DNA from: Hyperoodon ampullatus
Lineage: Eukaryota > Chordata > Mammalia > Artiodactyla > Ziphiidae
DNA length: 64,000 nucleotides
Assembly (NCBI GenBank): GCA_949752795.1
Contig: CATKHW010000008.1
Location: 2,294,001 to 2,358,000 of the forward strand
Direction of reading: 5' to 3'
Program-made: the position numbers and the translations under genes
Part shown: piece after piece, positions 29,801-40,473 of the stretch
Layout of the letters: each line of letters opens with the position of its first letter
Numbering within the stretch: the stretch's first letter is position 1
Notes under the pieces: generated by a model
Told to the model about the DNA's origin: nothing
Database searches by the model: none
The model's input: the letters and a program-made list of their open reading frames with translations, nothing else

Positions 29801-31400
29801 ATGAAACCTCTCATCACATTGCTCCATGCCCTTGTCAGCACAATGCTCCATGACGCTTGTCATCACAATGCTCAATACTCTTCTCATCACAATGCTCCAT
29901 GCCCTTGTCATTATAATCCCCCCTGACACATGTATCACACTCTTCCATTCCCTAGTCATCACAATGCTCAATGCCGTATCTCATCACAATAATCCATGAA
30001 ATTTTCAGACTAATGTTCCATGCCCTTTTCATCACAATGCTCTATTACCAGTGTCATGACAATGCTCCATGACCCCTGCCATCACAATGTTCCACAGCCT
30101 TGTCATCCAAGGCTCCATGACCCTTGTCATCACAGTGCTCCAAGACCTCTGTAATCACAATGCTCCCTGCCCTTGCTGTCACAATGATTAATGACACATG
30201 TCATCAGAATGCTCCGTGGCCTTCTGATCACAATGCTCCATTCCCTTGTCATCACAATGCTCCATGCCCCTTGTCATTACAGTGCTCTATGACGCTCGTC
30301 ATCACAATTATCCGTGATCTTCTCAATACAATGCTCCACTGTCTTGCCATCACAATGCTCCATGCCCTGGTCATCACAATGCCCCATGTCCCATGTCATC
30401 AAAATTCTCCACGTCCTTGTCATCACAATGCTTTATGACACTTCTTATCACAATGTTACATGATCTTGTCATCACAAATCTCCATGCACTTGTCATCGCA
30501 ATGCTCTATGACCCCTGTCATAGCAAGCTCCATGTGCTTGTCATCACAATGCTTCACGACGTTGTCATCAAAATTCTCAATGGCCCTTGTCATGACAATG
30601 CTCCATGCCCTTGTCATCACAATGCTCCATGACCCTTGTCAGCACAATGTCCCAAGCACTTGTCATCAAAATGCTCCATTACCTTTGTTATCACAATCCT
30701 CCATGACACTTGGTTTCAGAATGCTCCATGCCATTGTCATCACAATGGACAACGACATATGTCATCACAATGCTCCCTGACACCTCTCTTCACAATACTC
30801 CATGACCTAGTCATCACAATGTTCCATGCCCTTGTCAACACAGTGCGCCATGCCCACTGTCATCACAAGAATCCATGAAACTTTTCCGACCAATGTTCCA
30901 TGACCCTTTCATCAAAATTCTCAATGCCCTTGTCATCACAATGTTCCATGACCCCAGAAATCACAATGCTTCATGACCTTTGTCATCACAATGGTCCATG
31001 CCCTCATCACACAAGGCTCTGTGACCTTTGTATCCACAATGCTCCATGTCCTTGTCATCACAAAGCTCCATGATGCATGTCATCAGAATGCTCCATTGCC
31101 TTCTCATCAAAATGCTCCTTGCCCTTGTCATCACAATTTTTCAAAACGCCTTTAATCACAATGCTCCATGCACCTTTTCATCAGAATGCTCCAAGACACT
31201 TTTCATCAACATTCTCCATGACACCTGATATCACAATGTTCCATAACACCTGTCATAAAAAAGTTCCATGACAATTTTAATCAATTTGTTCCATGACCCT
31301 GTCATCACAATGCTCCCTGCATTTCTCATCAAAATGCACCACGACCTTGGCATCAAAATGCTCCATGAACTTTGTCATCACAAAGATCCATGACACTTGG
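26835..31400 (+). repeat. Tandem HOR cluster, about 1.4-1.7 kb period
   Basis: Three successive copies carry the same module order. Each has a CAGTGTTCCGTGCCCTAG or similar variant (about 26835, 28519, 29934), then module D (about 27443, 29056, 30518), then module A (27670, 29270, 30747). The spacing is uneven, about 1.6-1.7 kb and then 1.4-1.5 kb. The first and third copies also share sequence just after A at an offset near 3.05 kb, so the middle copy is shortened. Confidence 0.7.
29521..29668 (+). repeat. 74-bp perfect tandem duplication
   Basis: 29521-29594 and 29595-29668 are the same three-unit segment, differing only at the last base or so (GTCATCAC versus GTAATCAC). Both copies carry the odd variant TTCTCCTAGACCCCTG, so this is a very recent slippage or unequal-exchange event. 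Confidence 0.95.
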
Positions 31401-31949
31401 CATCACAATGCTCCAAGCCATTTCATCACAATGGACAATGACATATGTCATCACAATGCTCCCTGACACCTGTCTTCACAATACTCCATGACCTTGTCAT
31501 CACAATGTTCTATGCACTTGTCATCACAATGTGCCATGCCCACTCTCATCACAATAATCCATAATCTTGTCAGAGAAATGCTCCATGACCCCTTTCATCA
31601 CAATGCTCCGTGACTCCAGTCATTACAATGTTTCATGATCTTTGTCATCATAATGGTCCATGTCCTCTTCAAACAAGGCTCTTTGATCTTTTACACCACA
31701 ATGCTGCATGAATATTTCATCACAATGCTCTGTGTCCCTTGTCATCAAAATGCTCCATGCCTTTGTCACCACAATGCTCCATGCCCTTGTCATCACAATG
31801 CTCCATGCCCACTGTCATCACAATAATACATGAAACATGTCAGACAAATGTTCCATGCCCCCGTCATCACATTGCTCCATGCCCTTGTCATCACAATGCT
31901 CCATGACCCCTTTCATCACAATGCTCCGTGATTCCAGTCATCACAATGC

Positions 31950-32700
31950 TTCATGACCTTTGTCCTCACAATGGTCCATGCCCTCGTCACACAAGGCTCT
32001 GTGACCTTTGTCACCACAATGCTCCATGCCCTTGTCATCTCAATGCTCCATGCCCACTCTCATCACAATAATCAATGAAACATGTCAGACCAATGTTCCA
32101 TGCACCTGTCATCACATTGCTCCATTCCCTTGTCAACACAATGCTCCATGACCCATGTCATCACAATGCACCGTGACTCCAGTCATCACAAAGATTCATT
32201 ACCTTTGTCCTCACAATGGTCCATGCCCTCGTCACACAAGGCTCTGTGATCTTTGTCACCACAGTGCTCCATGAAATTTTCATCACAATGCTCTGTGTCC
32301 GTTGTCATCACAATGCTCCATGCCTTTGTCAGCACAATGCTCCATGACACTTGTCATCAAAATGCTCCATGCGCTTGTCAGCACAATGCTCCATGACACA
32401 TGTCATCACAATGTGCCATGCTTTTTTCATCACAATGCTCCACATCCTTTTCATCGCTATGCTCCATAAAACTTGTCATCACAGTGCTCCATGCACTTCT
32501 CATCAAAATGCTCTCTCACCACATATATCACAATGTTCCATCATTAGTCATCAGAATACTCGCTCACCCCTGTCATCAAAATGTTCCATGACCACTGTCA
32601 TCACAGTGCTACATGTACTTATCATCACAATGCTCCATGACCCCTGACATCACAATGTTCCATAACCCCTGTCATCAAAATATTCCATGACACTTTTATT
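31950..32700 (+). repeat. HOR block, third copy of the 15.2/20.0-kb block
   Basis: Matches about 19966-20760 at an offset near 11,985 bp. Beyond the module C copy it lacks about 75 bp (three units) that are present in the 20.7-kb copy, which is a clean multi-unit deletion. Confidence 0.65.
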
Positions 32701-33929
32701 CAAATTGCTCCATGACCCTGTCATCACAATGCTCCCTGCCCTTCTCATCACAATGGACCACGCCCTTGTCATCAAAATGCCCCATGAAATTTGTCATCAC
32801 AAAGCTTCATGACCATTGGCATCACAATGCTCCATGCCATTGTCATCACAATGCTCAATGAAAAGTCTCATCACATTTCTCCATGCCCTTGTCATCACAA
32901 TGCTCCATTACATCTGTCATAACAATGCTCTATGACCCCTACCATCACAATGTTCCACGGCCTTGTCATCACAAGGCTCCATGACCCTTGTCATCACTAT
33001 GCTCCAAGACCCTGTAATCACAATGCTCCATGCAATTGTCATCAGAAGGCTCCATGACGCATGTCATAAGAATGCTCCGTGGACTTCTCATTAACTATGC
33101 TCCATGCACTTGTCATCACAATGCTCCAAGACCCCTGTAATCAAAATGCTCCATGTCCCTTTTAATCTCAATGCTCCAAGAACCCTGTCATCCCATGCAC
33201 CATGCCCATCATCATAATGATTCATGCTATTGTCATCACAATGAAATCAATATGCTCCATGACTTCTGTCATCACAATGCTCCAAACACTTGTGATCACA
33301 ATGTTCCATAACACTTGTCATCACAATGCCCCATGACGCTCCTCATCACTGTTAACCATGGTCTTCTCATCACAATAGTCCATGAACTTTGTCATCACAA
33401 TGCTCAATACAATTGTCATCACAATGCTCCCTGACATTTGTCGAGAGTATGCTCCTTGAACCCTGCCCTGACAAGGCACCATGCCTTTTTCATCACAGTG
33501 ATCCATGCCCTTTTCATCACAATGCTCAAAGACTCCTGTAATCACAATGCTCCATTGCCCTTTTCATCACAAACATCCATGACACATGTCATCAGAATGC
33601 TCCATGGCCTTCTCATCACAACGCTCCATGCCCCTGTTATCACAGTGCTCCTAGACCCCTGTCATCACAATACTCCATGAATATTTTCAGTCCAATGCTC
33701 CATGATCTTCTCATCACAATGCTCCATGATCCCTGTCATCACAACGCTCCGTGCTCTTTGAAATAAAAATGATCCATGACCTCTGTCATCACAATGCTCC
33801 AAACCCTTGTGATCACATTGTTCCACAACACTTGTCATCACAACGCTCCATGATGCCTGTCATCACAATACTCCATGCCCGTGTAATCACAATGCTCCAT
33901 GACCTTTGTGATCACAATGCTCAATACAC

Positions 33930-34660
33930 ATGTCATCACAATGCTCCCTGACACTTGTCGTCAGAATGCTCCTTGAACGCTGTCATGAAAAGCCTCCATG
34001 CCTTTTACATCACAATGCTCCATTCACATTTCATCACAATGCTCCATGCCATTGTCATCACATTACTCCACAAGCTTGTCATCAGAATGCTCCACGACCC
34101 TTGTCATCAAAATGCTCCATGCCCCTTGTCATTACAGTGCTGCATGACGCTCGACATCACAATTATCCATGGTCTTCTCATCACAGTGCTCCACGGTCTT
34201 TCCATCACAATTCTCTATTACACTTCTTATCACAATGTTACATGATCTTGTCATCACAGTTCTCCATGCACTTGTCATCGCAATGCTCCATGAACCCTGT
34301 CATAGCAAGCACCAAGTGCTTTTCCTCACAGTGCTTCACGACATTGTCATCAAATTTCTCAATGGCCGTTGTCATCACAGTGCTCCATGCCCTTGTCATC
34401 ACAGTGCTCCATGACCATTGTCATCAAAAAGCTCCAAGCCCTTGTCATCACAATTCTCCATTACCTTTGTCATCACAATCCTCCATGACACTTGGCTTCA
34501 CAATGCTCCATGCCATTGTCATCACAATGCACCAAGACATATGTCATCACAATGCTCCCTGACACCTGTCTGCACAGTACTCCATGACCTTCTCAAAAAA
34601 ATGCTGCATGCCCTTGTCATCACAATGTGCCATGCCCACTGTCATCTCAATAATCCGTGA
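33930..34660 (+). repeat. HOR block of the CAAGCTTG-containing type
   Basis: Second left-side copy of the subfamily at 11040-11760. It has the HindIII-bearing unit near 34073, a D module near 34301 and an A-like module near 34529. It is the last complete block of this type before the L1-derived array. Confidence 0.7.
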
Positions 34661-35356
34661 AACTTGTCAGACAAATGCTCCATGCCCCTGTCATCACAAT
34701 GCTCCATGCCCTTGTCATCACAATGCTCCGTGATTTCAGTCATCACAATGCTTCATGACCTTTGGCAACAAAATGGTCCATGCCCTCGTCATCACAGGGC
34801 TCTGTGAAATTTGTCACCATAATGCTCCATGAACTTTTCATTCACAATGCTTTGTGACCCTTGCCATCACAATGCTCCATGCCTTTGTCAGCAGATTGCT
34901 CCATGAGCCTTGTTATCACAATGCTCCATGCGCTTGTTATCAAAATTTTCCACAAACTTGTCATCAGAATGCTCCATAAAACTTGTCATCACAATGCTCC
35001 ATGTACTTCTCATCAAAATGCTCTCTCACCACTGATATCAAAATGTTCCATCTCTAGTCATCACAATACTTGCTCACCCCTGTCATGACACTGTTCCACG
35101 GCCTTGTCATCACAAGGCTCCATGACCCTTGTCATCACAATGCTCCAAGACCCCTGTAATCACAATGCTCCATGCTATTGTCATCACAAAGCTCCATGAC
35201 GCATGTCATCAATCTGCTCCATGGCCTTCTCATCACATTGTCCCATGCCCTTGTCATCACAATGCTCCAAGACAACTGTAATCAATATGCTCCATGCCAC
35301 TTTCATCTCAATGCTCCATGAACTCTGTAATCACAGTGAACCATGACCATAATCAT

Positions 35357-36151
35357 GGAGACTTATCAATACATAGGTTTTAAGATTCTTACCAGTCAGA
35401 TATATTCCTCTGCGAGAAATATGTGGTTTTGAGTCCATTTCACTGAGGAAAGTGTAGGTCTTGTCTATTCCGTATTTGCTTTTTGAAACGGTAAATGTAC
35501 TAATATCAAACTCTGGTTTTATGCATCACCCCACCTCTCCTTCCCCGTTAAGCAGGCATAAGAGTGTTTTCTAAATGTGAGACTCTGTTCTCTTTCCTAA
35601 CTCAGTTCATGTGTAGCCATGTTTACAGGACCTTCATAAGTGATATCTTATGATAAGTTTCTTTTTCTCTGTGACTTATTTCACTTAGAATCATCGTACA
35701 TGAATCCACTCATTTTGCTGCCACTGGCCTTATAACATTGATTTCATGGCTGAGGGATATTCCATCGTACGTAAGTAACACAATTTCTTGAACCATTTTT
35801 GTCTTTCCTAGGATATTAAAGGTGTACCCAAGTTGAGGTTCTTGTAAGCAGTGCAGCACTAAATTTTGCGGTGGCTGTGTCTTGTTGATTTTCAGTATTC
35901 CCAAGGTATATTCCCTAGACTGGAAGTGCCCTTGGCTCCGTTGCTTGTTGTTTCATTCTTTTAGGGAGCACAATGCACTCCTCCAGAGAGGCAGTAGGCA
36001 ATTTACATCCTGCCCATCAGCATAACTAGGCTCCCTGTTTTCCAGGGCCTGTCTTGCCTTTCTGGTTTTTACACATTTTGCGGATGTCCCTTTTGACCGG
36101 TGGGAAGTGATCCTTCATTTTAGTTCAGATTTGCGTTGCCCGCTTGCTTGC
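35357..36151 (-). mobile_element. LINE-1 3' fragment, unit 1 (lacks its tail)
   Basis: Read on the minus strand this is the end of L1 ORF2 followed by 3' UTR. Landmarks on the plus strand are typical of antisense mammalian L1: AAGTGATATCTTATGAT, GACTTATTTCACTTAGAAT, TTTCATGGCTGAGGGATATT, GGCAATTTACATCC and GACCGGTGGGAAGTGAT. The minus strand has a 64-codon open stretch (35710-35904) ending in PVAAK, comparable to PFAAT of L1 ORF2p. The copy is heavily mutated and frameshifted. The T-run that marks the L1 tail in later units is absent because the array starts downstream of it. Confidence 0.85.
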
Positions 36152-36223
36152 TTGGCCAAAAAGGACGTATGCGTTTTCTCCTTAATATATTCAGGAGAAA
36201 ACACATACGCCCTTTCTGGCCAA
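36152..36223. repeat. 72-bp palindrome, unit 1
   Basis: Two 36-bp arms meet at AATATATT (centre 36187.5), bounded by TTGGCC and GGCCAA. A few arm mismatches, including CTTAATA against TATTCAG. It begins where recognisable L1 similarity stops. Confidence 0.92.
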
Positions 36224-36996
36224 GTGCGTCATTGTCGAAGTTGTGCCCTTCTTCCTGTGCTTTAAAGGTGATTCCAATGTACCTCTTGAAATCTGTTTCC
36301 TGCTATTCTGGCTCACTTTCAAGTCCGCCTCATTGCCTTCCCTCAAAAGATTTTTGGACGATTGTTGTCCTTTACTTCTCTGACAGTTTGTGCATTGCTG
36401 TGCCCCTAAGCTCCATTTTTCAACTCGTTTTTTGTGAGTTGACCGCAAGTCCAAATTTTGGTTCAAGAACTATACTGGTTCCCGGCGGGTGGCTGAGACT
36501 TTGGTTAATCCTTCTTCCTTCCGGGAAATTAGAGTGACATGTACCCGTCCAAAGGCCTAACAGCTACTCTATCATTGGTTCTCCCTCATCCCTTTCATCC
36601 TCTGCCAAATTGGCAACCTGTGTGAACCAGGAGTTTAAAGGGGCTGTCTTTCCAAGTTGGGAGATTGGTAGTAAATCTGTTGGAAAGTCAAACCGGAGCA
36701 CAAGGAGAGGGATTATTAGTTGAGTTTTAGAAATCTTTCATATTCACAGTGTGTCCATTCTCTAGGGTTTCCGTACATGTTATTGCTGTAGTAATATTCC
36801 CTTCATCCTGGAGAATTGGGACCCTTGGAATGTGGGCCACTCGTTATTGCTTTAAAGGGTCTGCATTTGCTCACTGAATCTCACAAATCCTCTCAGTCCC
36901 AAGTGTCCAGCCTTATGCCACATCCAGCTGTCGTTGTAGATAGGGTCATTCCAGGTTTCATCAGAGGCCCTGAAGGAATTGTAAAGAATTTCCCTG
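36224..36996. other. Unassigned non-L1 half of the satellite unit (unit 1 as type example)
   Basis: In every unit the interval between the palindrome and the T-run (about 775 bp here) shows no L1 similarity that I recognise. Fixed landmarks are GAGCTCCATTTTTCAACTCG or a close variant, CTGACCGCAAGTC, CATTGGTTCTCCCTC, GCCAAATTGGCAACCTG, and GTGTCCATTCTCTAGG. Open frames of 60-145 codons on the plus strand shift from unit to unit and are not conserved as proteins. It could be a diverged upstream L1 segment, another retroelement or unique DNA captured when the satellite arose. Confidence 0.6.
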
Positions 36997-37889
36997 TTTT
37001 TTTGTTTTGTTTTTGAAATTCCTTTTTATAGTGTGTTTGAACTGATTCTCACTGCCATGTTTATGCCAGTCTAGACAAACTTGATTCCCGTACGGAGACA
37101 TATCAATGCATAGGTTTTAAGGTTCTTACCAGTCAGATATATTCCTCTGCGGGATATATGGCGTTTTGAGGCCCTTTCATTGAGGAAAGTCTAGGTTTTT
37201 TCTATTCCGTAGTTGGTTTTTGGAACGGTAACTGTACTAATATCAAACTCTGGTTTTATGCATCACCCTACCTCTCTTTCCGCCTTAAGCAGGCATAAGA
37301 ATGTTTTCTAAATGTGAGACTCTGTTGTCTTTCCTAACTCAGTTCATGTGTAGCCATGTTTACAGGACCTTCATAAGTGATATCTTATGATAAGTTTCTT
37401 TTTCTCTTTGACTTATTTCACTTAGAAACATCGTACCTAAATCCACTCATTTTGATGCTACTGTCCTTATGACATTGATTTCATGGCTGACTGATATTCC
37501 ATCGTACATAAGTAACACAATTTCTTGAACTATTTTTAGCTTTCCTGGGATATTTAGGGTGTACCCAAGTTGAGGTTCTTGTAAGCAGTGCAGCCCTAAA
37601 TTTTGGGGTGTTTCTGTCTTATTGATTTTCAGTTTTCCAAAGGTATATTCCCTAGACTGTAATGGCCCTTGGCTCTGTAGCTCTTTTGTTTCCTTGTTTT
37701 AGGGAACACAATGCACTCCTCCAGAGAGGCAGTTGGAAATTTGCATCCTTTCCATCAGCATAACTAGGCTCCCTGTTCTCCAGGGCCTATCTTGCCGTTC
37801 TCGTTTTTACACATTTTGTGGATGTCGCTTTTGACCGGTGGGATGTGATACTTCATTGTAGTGCAGATTTGCATTGCCTGCTTTCTTGC
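36997..37889 (-). mobile_element. LINE-1 3' fragment, unit 1/2
   Basis: Starts at the T-run (complement of the L1 poly-A tail) at the end of unit 1 and runs through unit 2 to the palindrome. Same antisense L1 landmarks as the first copy. ORF2 is broken. Confidence 0.82.
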
Positions 37890-38833
37890 TTGGCCAAGAA
37901 GGGCATATGCATTTTCTCCTGAATATATTCAGGAGAAAACGCATAAGCCCTTTTTGGCCAAGTGCATCATTGTCAAATTTGTGCCCCTCTTCCTGTGCTT
38001 TAAAGGCGAATCCAATGTACCTGTTGAAATCTGCTTCCTGCTATTCTGGCTCGCTTTGAAGTCCGCCTCGTTGTTTTCCCTCAACAGATATTTGGACGAT
38101 TGTTGTCCTTTATTACTCTGCCATTTTTTGAATTGCTGTGGCCCTCTGCTCCATTTTTCAACTCGTTTTTTGTGAGCTGACCGCAAGTCCAAAATTTTGA
38201 TTCAGGACATATACTGGTTCCCGGCGGGTGGCTGAGACTTTGGTAAATTCTTCTTCCTGACGGGAAATTAGAGTGACATGTGTCCATCCAAATGCCTAAC
38301 AGCTACTCTGTCATTGGTTCTCCCTCTTCCCTTTCATCCTCTCCCAAATTGGCAACTTCTGCGATCGAGAAGGTTAAAGGGGCTGTCTCTCCAATTTGGG
38401 AGATTGATAGTAAAGCAGTTGGAAATTCAAACTGGAGCACCAGGAGAGGGACCATTAGTTGAGTTTTAGAAAACTTTCGTATTCACACTGTGTCCATTCT
38501 CTAGGTTTACCGTACATGTTATAACTGTAGTAATATGCCCTACGACCTGGAGAGTTGGGACCCTTGGAATGTGGGCCACGCATTATTGCTTAAAAGGGTC
38601 TGCATTTGCTCACCAAATCTCACCAATCCTCTCAGTCCCAAGTGTCCAGGCTTATGCCACATCCGGCTGTCTTTATAGAGAGTGTCATTCCATGTTTCAT
38701 CAGAGCCCCTGAAGCAATTGTAAACAATTTCCCTGTTTTTTTTGTTTTCTTTTTGAAATTCATTTTTACAGCGGGTTTGAGCTGATTCTAACTGCCATGT
38801 TTATGCCAATCTAGACACACTTGATTCCCTTAT
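37094..38833 (+). repeat. L1-satellite unit 2 (1740 bp)
   Basis: Carries 'type B' variants shared with unit 4, notably TTCTGCGATCGAGAAGG (TTCTGCGATAGAGAAGG in unit 4) followed by CTCTCCAATTTGGGAG. Confidence 0.9.
37890..37961. repeat. 72-bp palindrome, unit 2
   Basis: Same position in the unit and same centre GAATATATTC. About four mismatched pairs, mostly at former CpG sites. Confidence 0.92.
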
Positions 38834-39627
38834 GGAGACTTATAAATACATAGGTTTTAAGATTCTTACTAGTCAGATATATTCCTCTGCGAGAAATATG
38901 GGGTTTTGAGTCCATTTCACTGAGGAAAGTGTAGGTCTTGTGTATTCCGTATTTGGTTCCTGGAACGGTACATGTACTAATATCAAACTCTGGTTTTATG
39001 CATCACCCCACCTCTCCTTCCCCCTTAAGCAGGCACAAGAGTATTTTCTAAATGTGAGACTTGTTTCTCTTTCCTAACTCAGTTCATGTGTAGCCATGTT
39101 TACAGGACCTTCATAAGTGATATCTTATGATGTTTCTTTTTCTCTGTGACTTATTTCACTTAGAATGATCACACCTGAATCCACTCATTTTGCTGGTAAT
39201 GGCCTTATAATATTGATTTCGTGGCTGAGGGATATTCCATTGTACGTAAGTAAAATAAATTCTTGAACCATTTTTGTCTTTCCTAGGATATTTAAGGTGT
39301 ACACAAGTTGAGGTTATTTTATGCAGTGCAGCACTAAATTTTGATGTGGTTCTGACTTACTGATTTTCAGTATTCCCAAGCTATATTCCCTAGACTGGAA
39401 GTGCCCTTGGCTCTGTTGCTCTGTTGGTTCCTTGTTTTAGGGAACACAATGCACTCCTCCATAGAGGCAGTTGGCCATTTACATCCAGCCCGTCATCATA
39501 ACTAGGCTCCCGATTCTCCAGGGCCTGCCTTGCCTTTCTGGTTTTTACACATTTTGTGGATGTCCCTTTTGACCGGTGGGAAGTGATCCTACATTGTAGT
39601 TCAGATTTGCATTGCCCGCTTGCTTGC
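38736..39627 (-). mobile_element. LINE-1 3' fragment, unit 2/3
   Basis: T-run to palindrome. The minus strand contains one of the longer ORF2-like open stretches (39390-39689), described separately. Confidence 0.82.
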
Positions 39628-39689
39628 TTGGCCAAAAAGGACGTATGCGTTTTCTCCTGAATATATTCAGGCGAAAACAAAAATGGCAT
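39390..39689 (-). pseudogene. LINE-1 ORF2 C-terminal remnant, unit 3 (99 codons open)
   Basis: The 99-codon minus-strand frame begins in the palindrome and continues into L1. Its later part has the spaced pattern LQ..ITSH.SKGTS.K then LPLWRS then LKQ and RATEP. This resembles the L1 ORF2p C-terminal region, where a motif like QPLWR precedes LKKLKIELPYDP. The match is in protein order and in the expected place relative to the 3' UTR, but no reverse transcriptase or endonuclease domain is present. The ATG lies in the palindrome and is not an L1 start. I regard it as a non-functional fragment. Confidence 0.7.
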
Positions 39690-39699
39690 TTCTGGCCAA
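39628..39699. repeat. 72-bp palindrome, unit 3
   Basis: The left arm is intact. The right arm is decayed at 39675-39692 (AACAAAAATGGCATTTC), so only the centre and outer GGCCAA still pair well. Confidence 0.88.
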
Positions 39700-40473
39700 G
39701 TGCATCATTGTTGAAGTTGTGCCCCTCTTCCTGTGATTTAAAGGTGATTCCAATGTACCTCTTTAAATCTGTTTCCTGCTATTCTGGCTCGCTTTCTAGT
39801 CCGCCTCGTTGCCTTCCCTCAACAGATTTTTGGACAATTGTTGTCCTTTATTTCTCTGACAGTTTGTGCATTGTTGTGCCCCTAAGCTCCATTTTTCAAC
39901 TCGTTTTTTGTGAGCTGACCGCAAGTCTAAAATTTTGGTTCAAGACCTATACTGGTTCCCGGCAGGTGGCTGAGTCTTTGGTTAATTCTTCTTCCTTCCG
40001 GGAAATTAGAGTGACATGTGTCCGTCCAAATGCCTAACAGCTACTCTCTCATTGGTTCTCCCTCTTCCCTTTCATCCTCTGCCAAATTGGCAACCTGTGC
40101 GAACCAGGAGTTTAAAGGGGCTGTCTTTCCAAGTTGGGAGATTGGTAGTAAATCTGTTGGAAAGTCAAACCGGAGCACCAGGAGAGGGATTATTAGTTGA
40201 GTTTTAGAAATCTTTCATATTCACAGTGTGTCCATTCTCTAGCGTTCCCCTACATGTTATAGCTGTAGTAATATTCCCTTCAACCTGGAGAATACAGACA
40301 CTTGGAATGTGGGCCACGCGTTATTGCTTTAAAGGTTCTGCATTTGCTCACCGAATCTCACCAATCCTCTCAGTCCCAAGTGTCCATCCTTATGTCACAT
40401 CCAGCTGTCATTGTAGATAGTGTCATTCCAGGTTTCATCAGAGCCCCTGAAGGAATTGTAAAGAATTTCCCTG

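Larger units (their letters stand above)
1..35356 (+). repeat. 24/25-bp degenerate minisatellite array, left block
   Basis: The whole block is a head-to-tail tandem repeat. The unit reads GTCATCACAATGCTCCATG followed by CCCTT (24 bp) or ACCCTT (25 bp). Single-base variants such as CTC for GTC, AGTG for AATG and CTCCGTG are common. I saw no inverted unit, so all roughly 1,400 copies share one orientation. Base composition is strongly asymmetric: the idealised 25-mer has 9 C and 3 G. Four recurring multi-unit modules mark a higher-order structure. Module A (core GGACAATGACATATG) lies near 249, 1158, 4558, 5467, 8757, 11715, 17977, 19790, 27670, 29270, 30747, 31433 and 34529. Module B (ATGATTCATGCTATTG) lies near 2967, 3937, 7276, 12570, 14809, 16387, 17350, 21182, 24150, 25968 and 33210. 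Module C (CACATATATCACAATG) lies near 2342, 3650, 6651, 12250, 15737, 17070, 20532, 23552, 32519 and 35028. Module D (CATAGCAAGCTCCATG) lies near 8529, 11490, 22997, 27443, 29056, 30518 and 34301. No gene or recognisable transposon is seen inside. I do not recognise this as a named satellite. Confidence 0.95.
35357..37093 (+). repeat. L1-satellite unit 1 (1737 bp)
   Basis: First unit. It opens directly at the minisatellite junction and remains close to the array consensus. It carries the 'type A' variants GCGAGAAATATG, GTCCATTTCAC and GGTAGTAAATCTGTTGG shared with unit 3. Confidence 0.9.

Noticed and set aside
33930..34562. Longest forward frame, 210 codons, rich in Cys and His
   Set aside because: It is the same repeat translation. 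The His and Cys spacing follows the DNA unit and does not match a zinc-finger pattern.
1..35356. Many 60-210-codon open frames with repeats such as SSQCSMPL, VITMLHAL and CHHNAPCP
   Set aside because: These are the three forward frames of one 24-bp unit, and each ends whenever a 25-bp unit or a TGA-bearing variant occurs. No promoter, splice pattern or conserved start is visible.
1..35356. CRISPR-like regularly repeated short sequence
   Set aside because: Repeats are directly adjacent with no unique spacers, there is no cas gene, and the L1-derived sequence shows a mammalian genome.
36152..36223. Palindrome as terminal inverted repeats of a small DNA transposon
   Set aside because: The arms meet with no internal sequence and I see no target-site duplication, so a MITE reading is not supported.
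36136..36537. Plus-strand frames of 100-145 codons recurring in the L1-satellite units
   Set aside because: They start in or near the palindrome, run across decayed antisense or unknown DNA, and have different ends and frames in different units.
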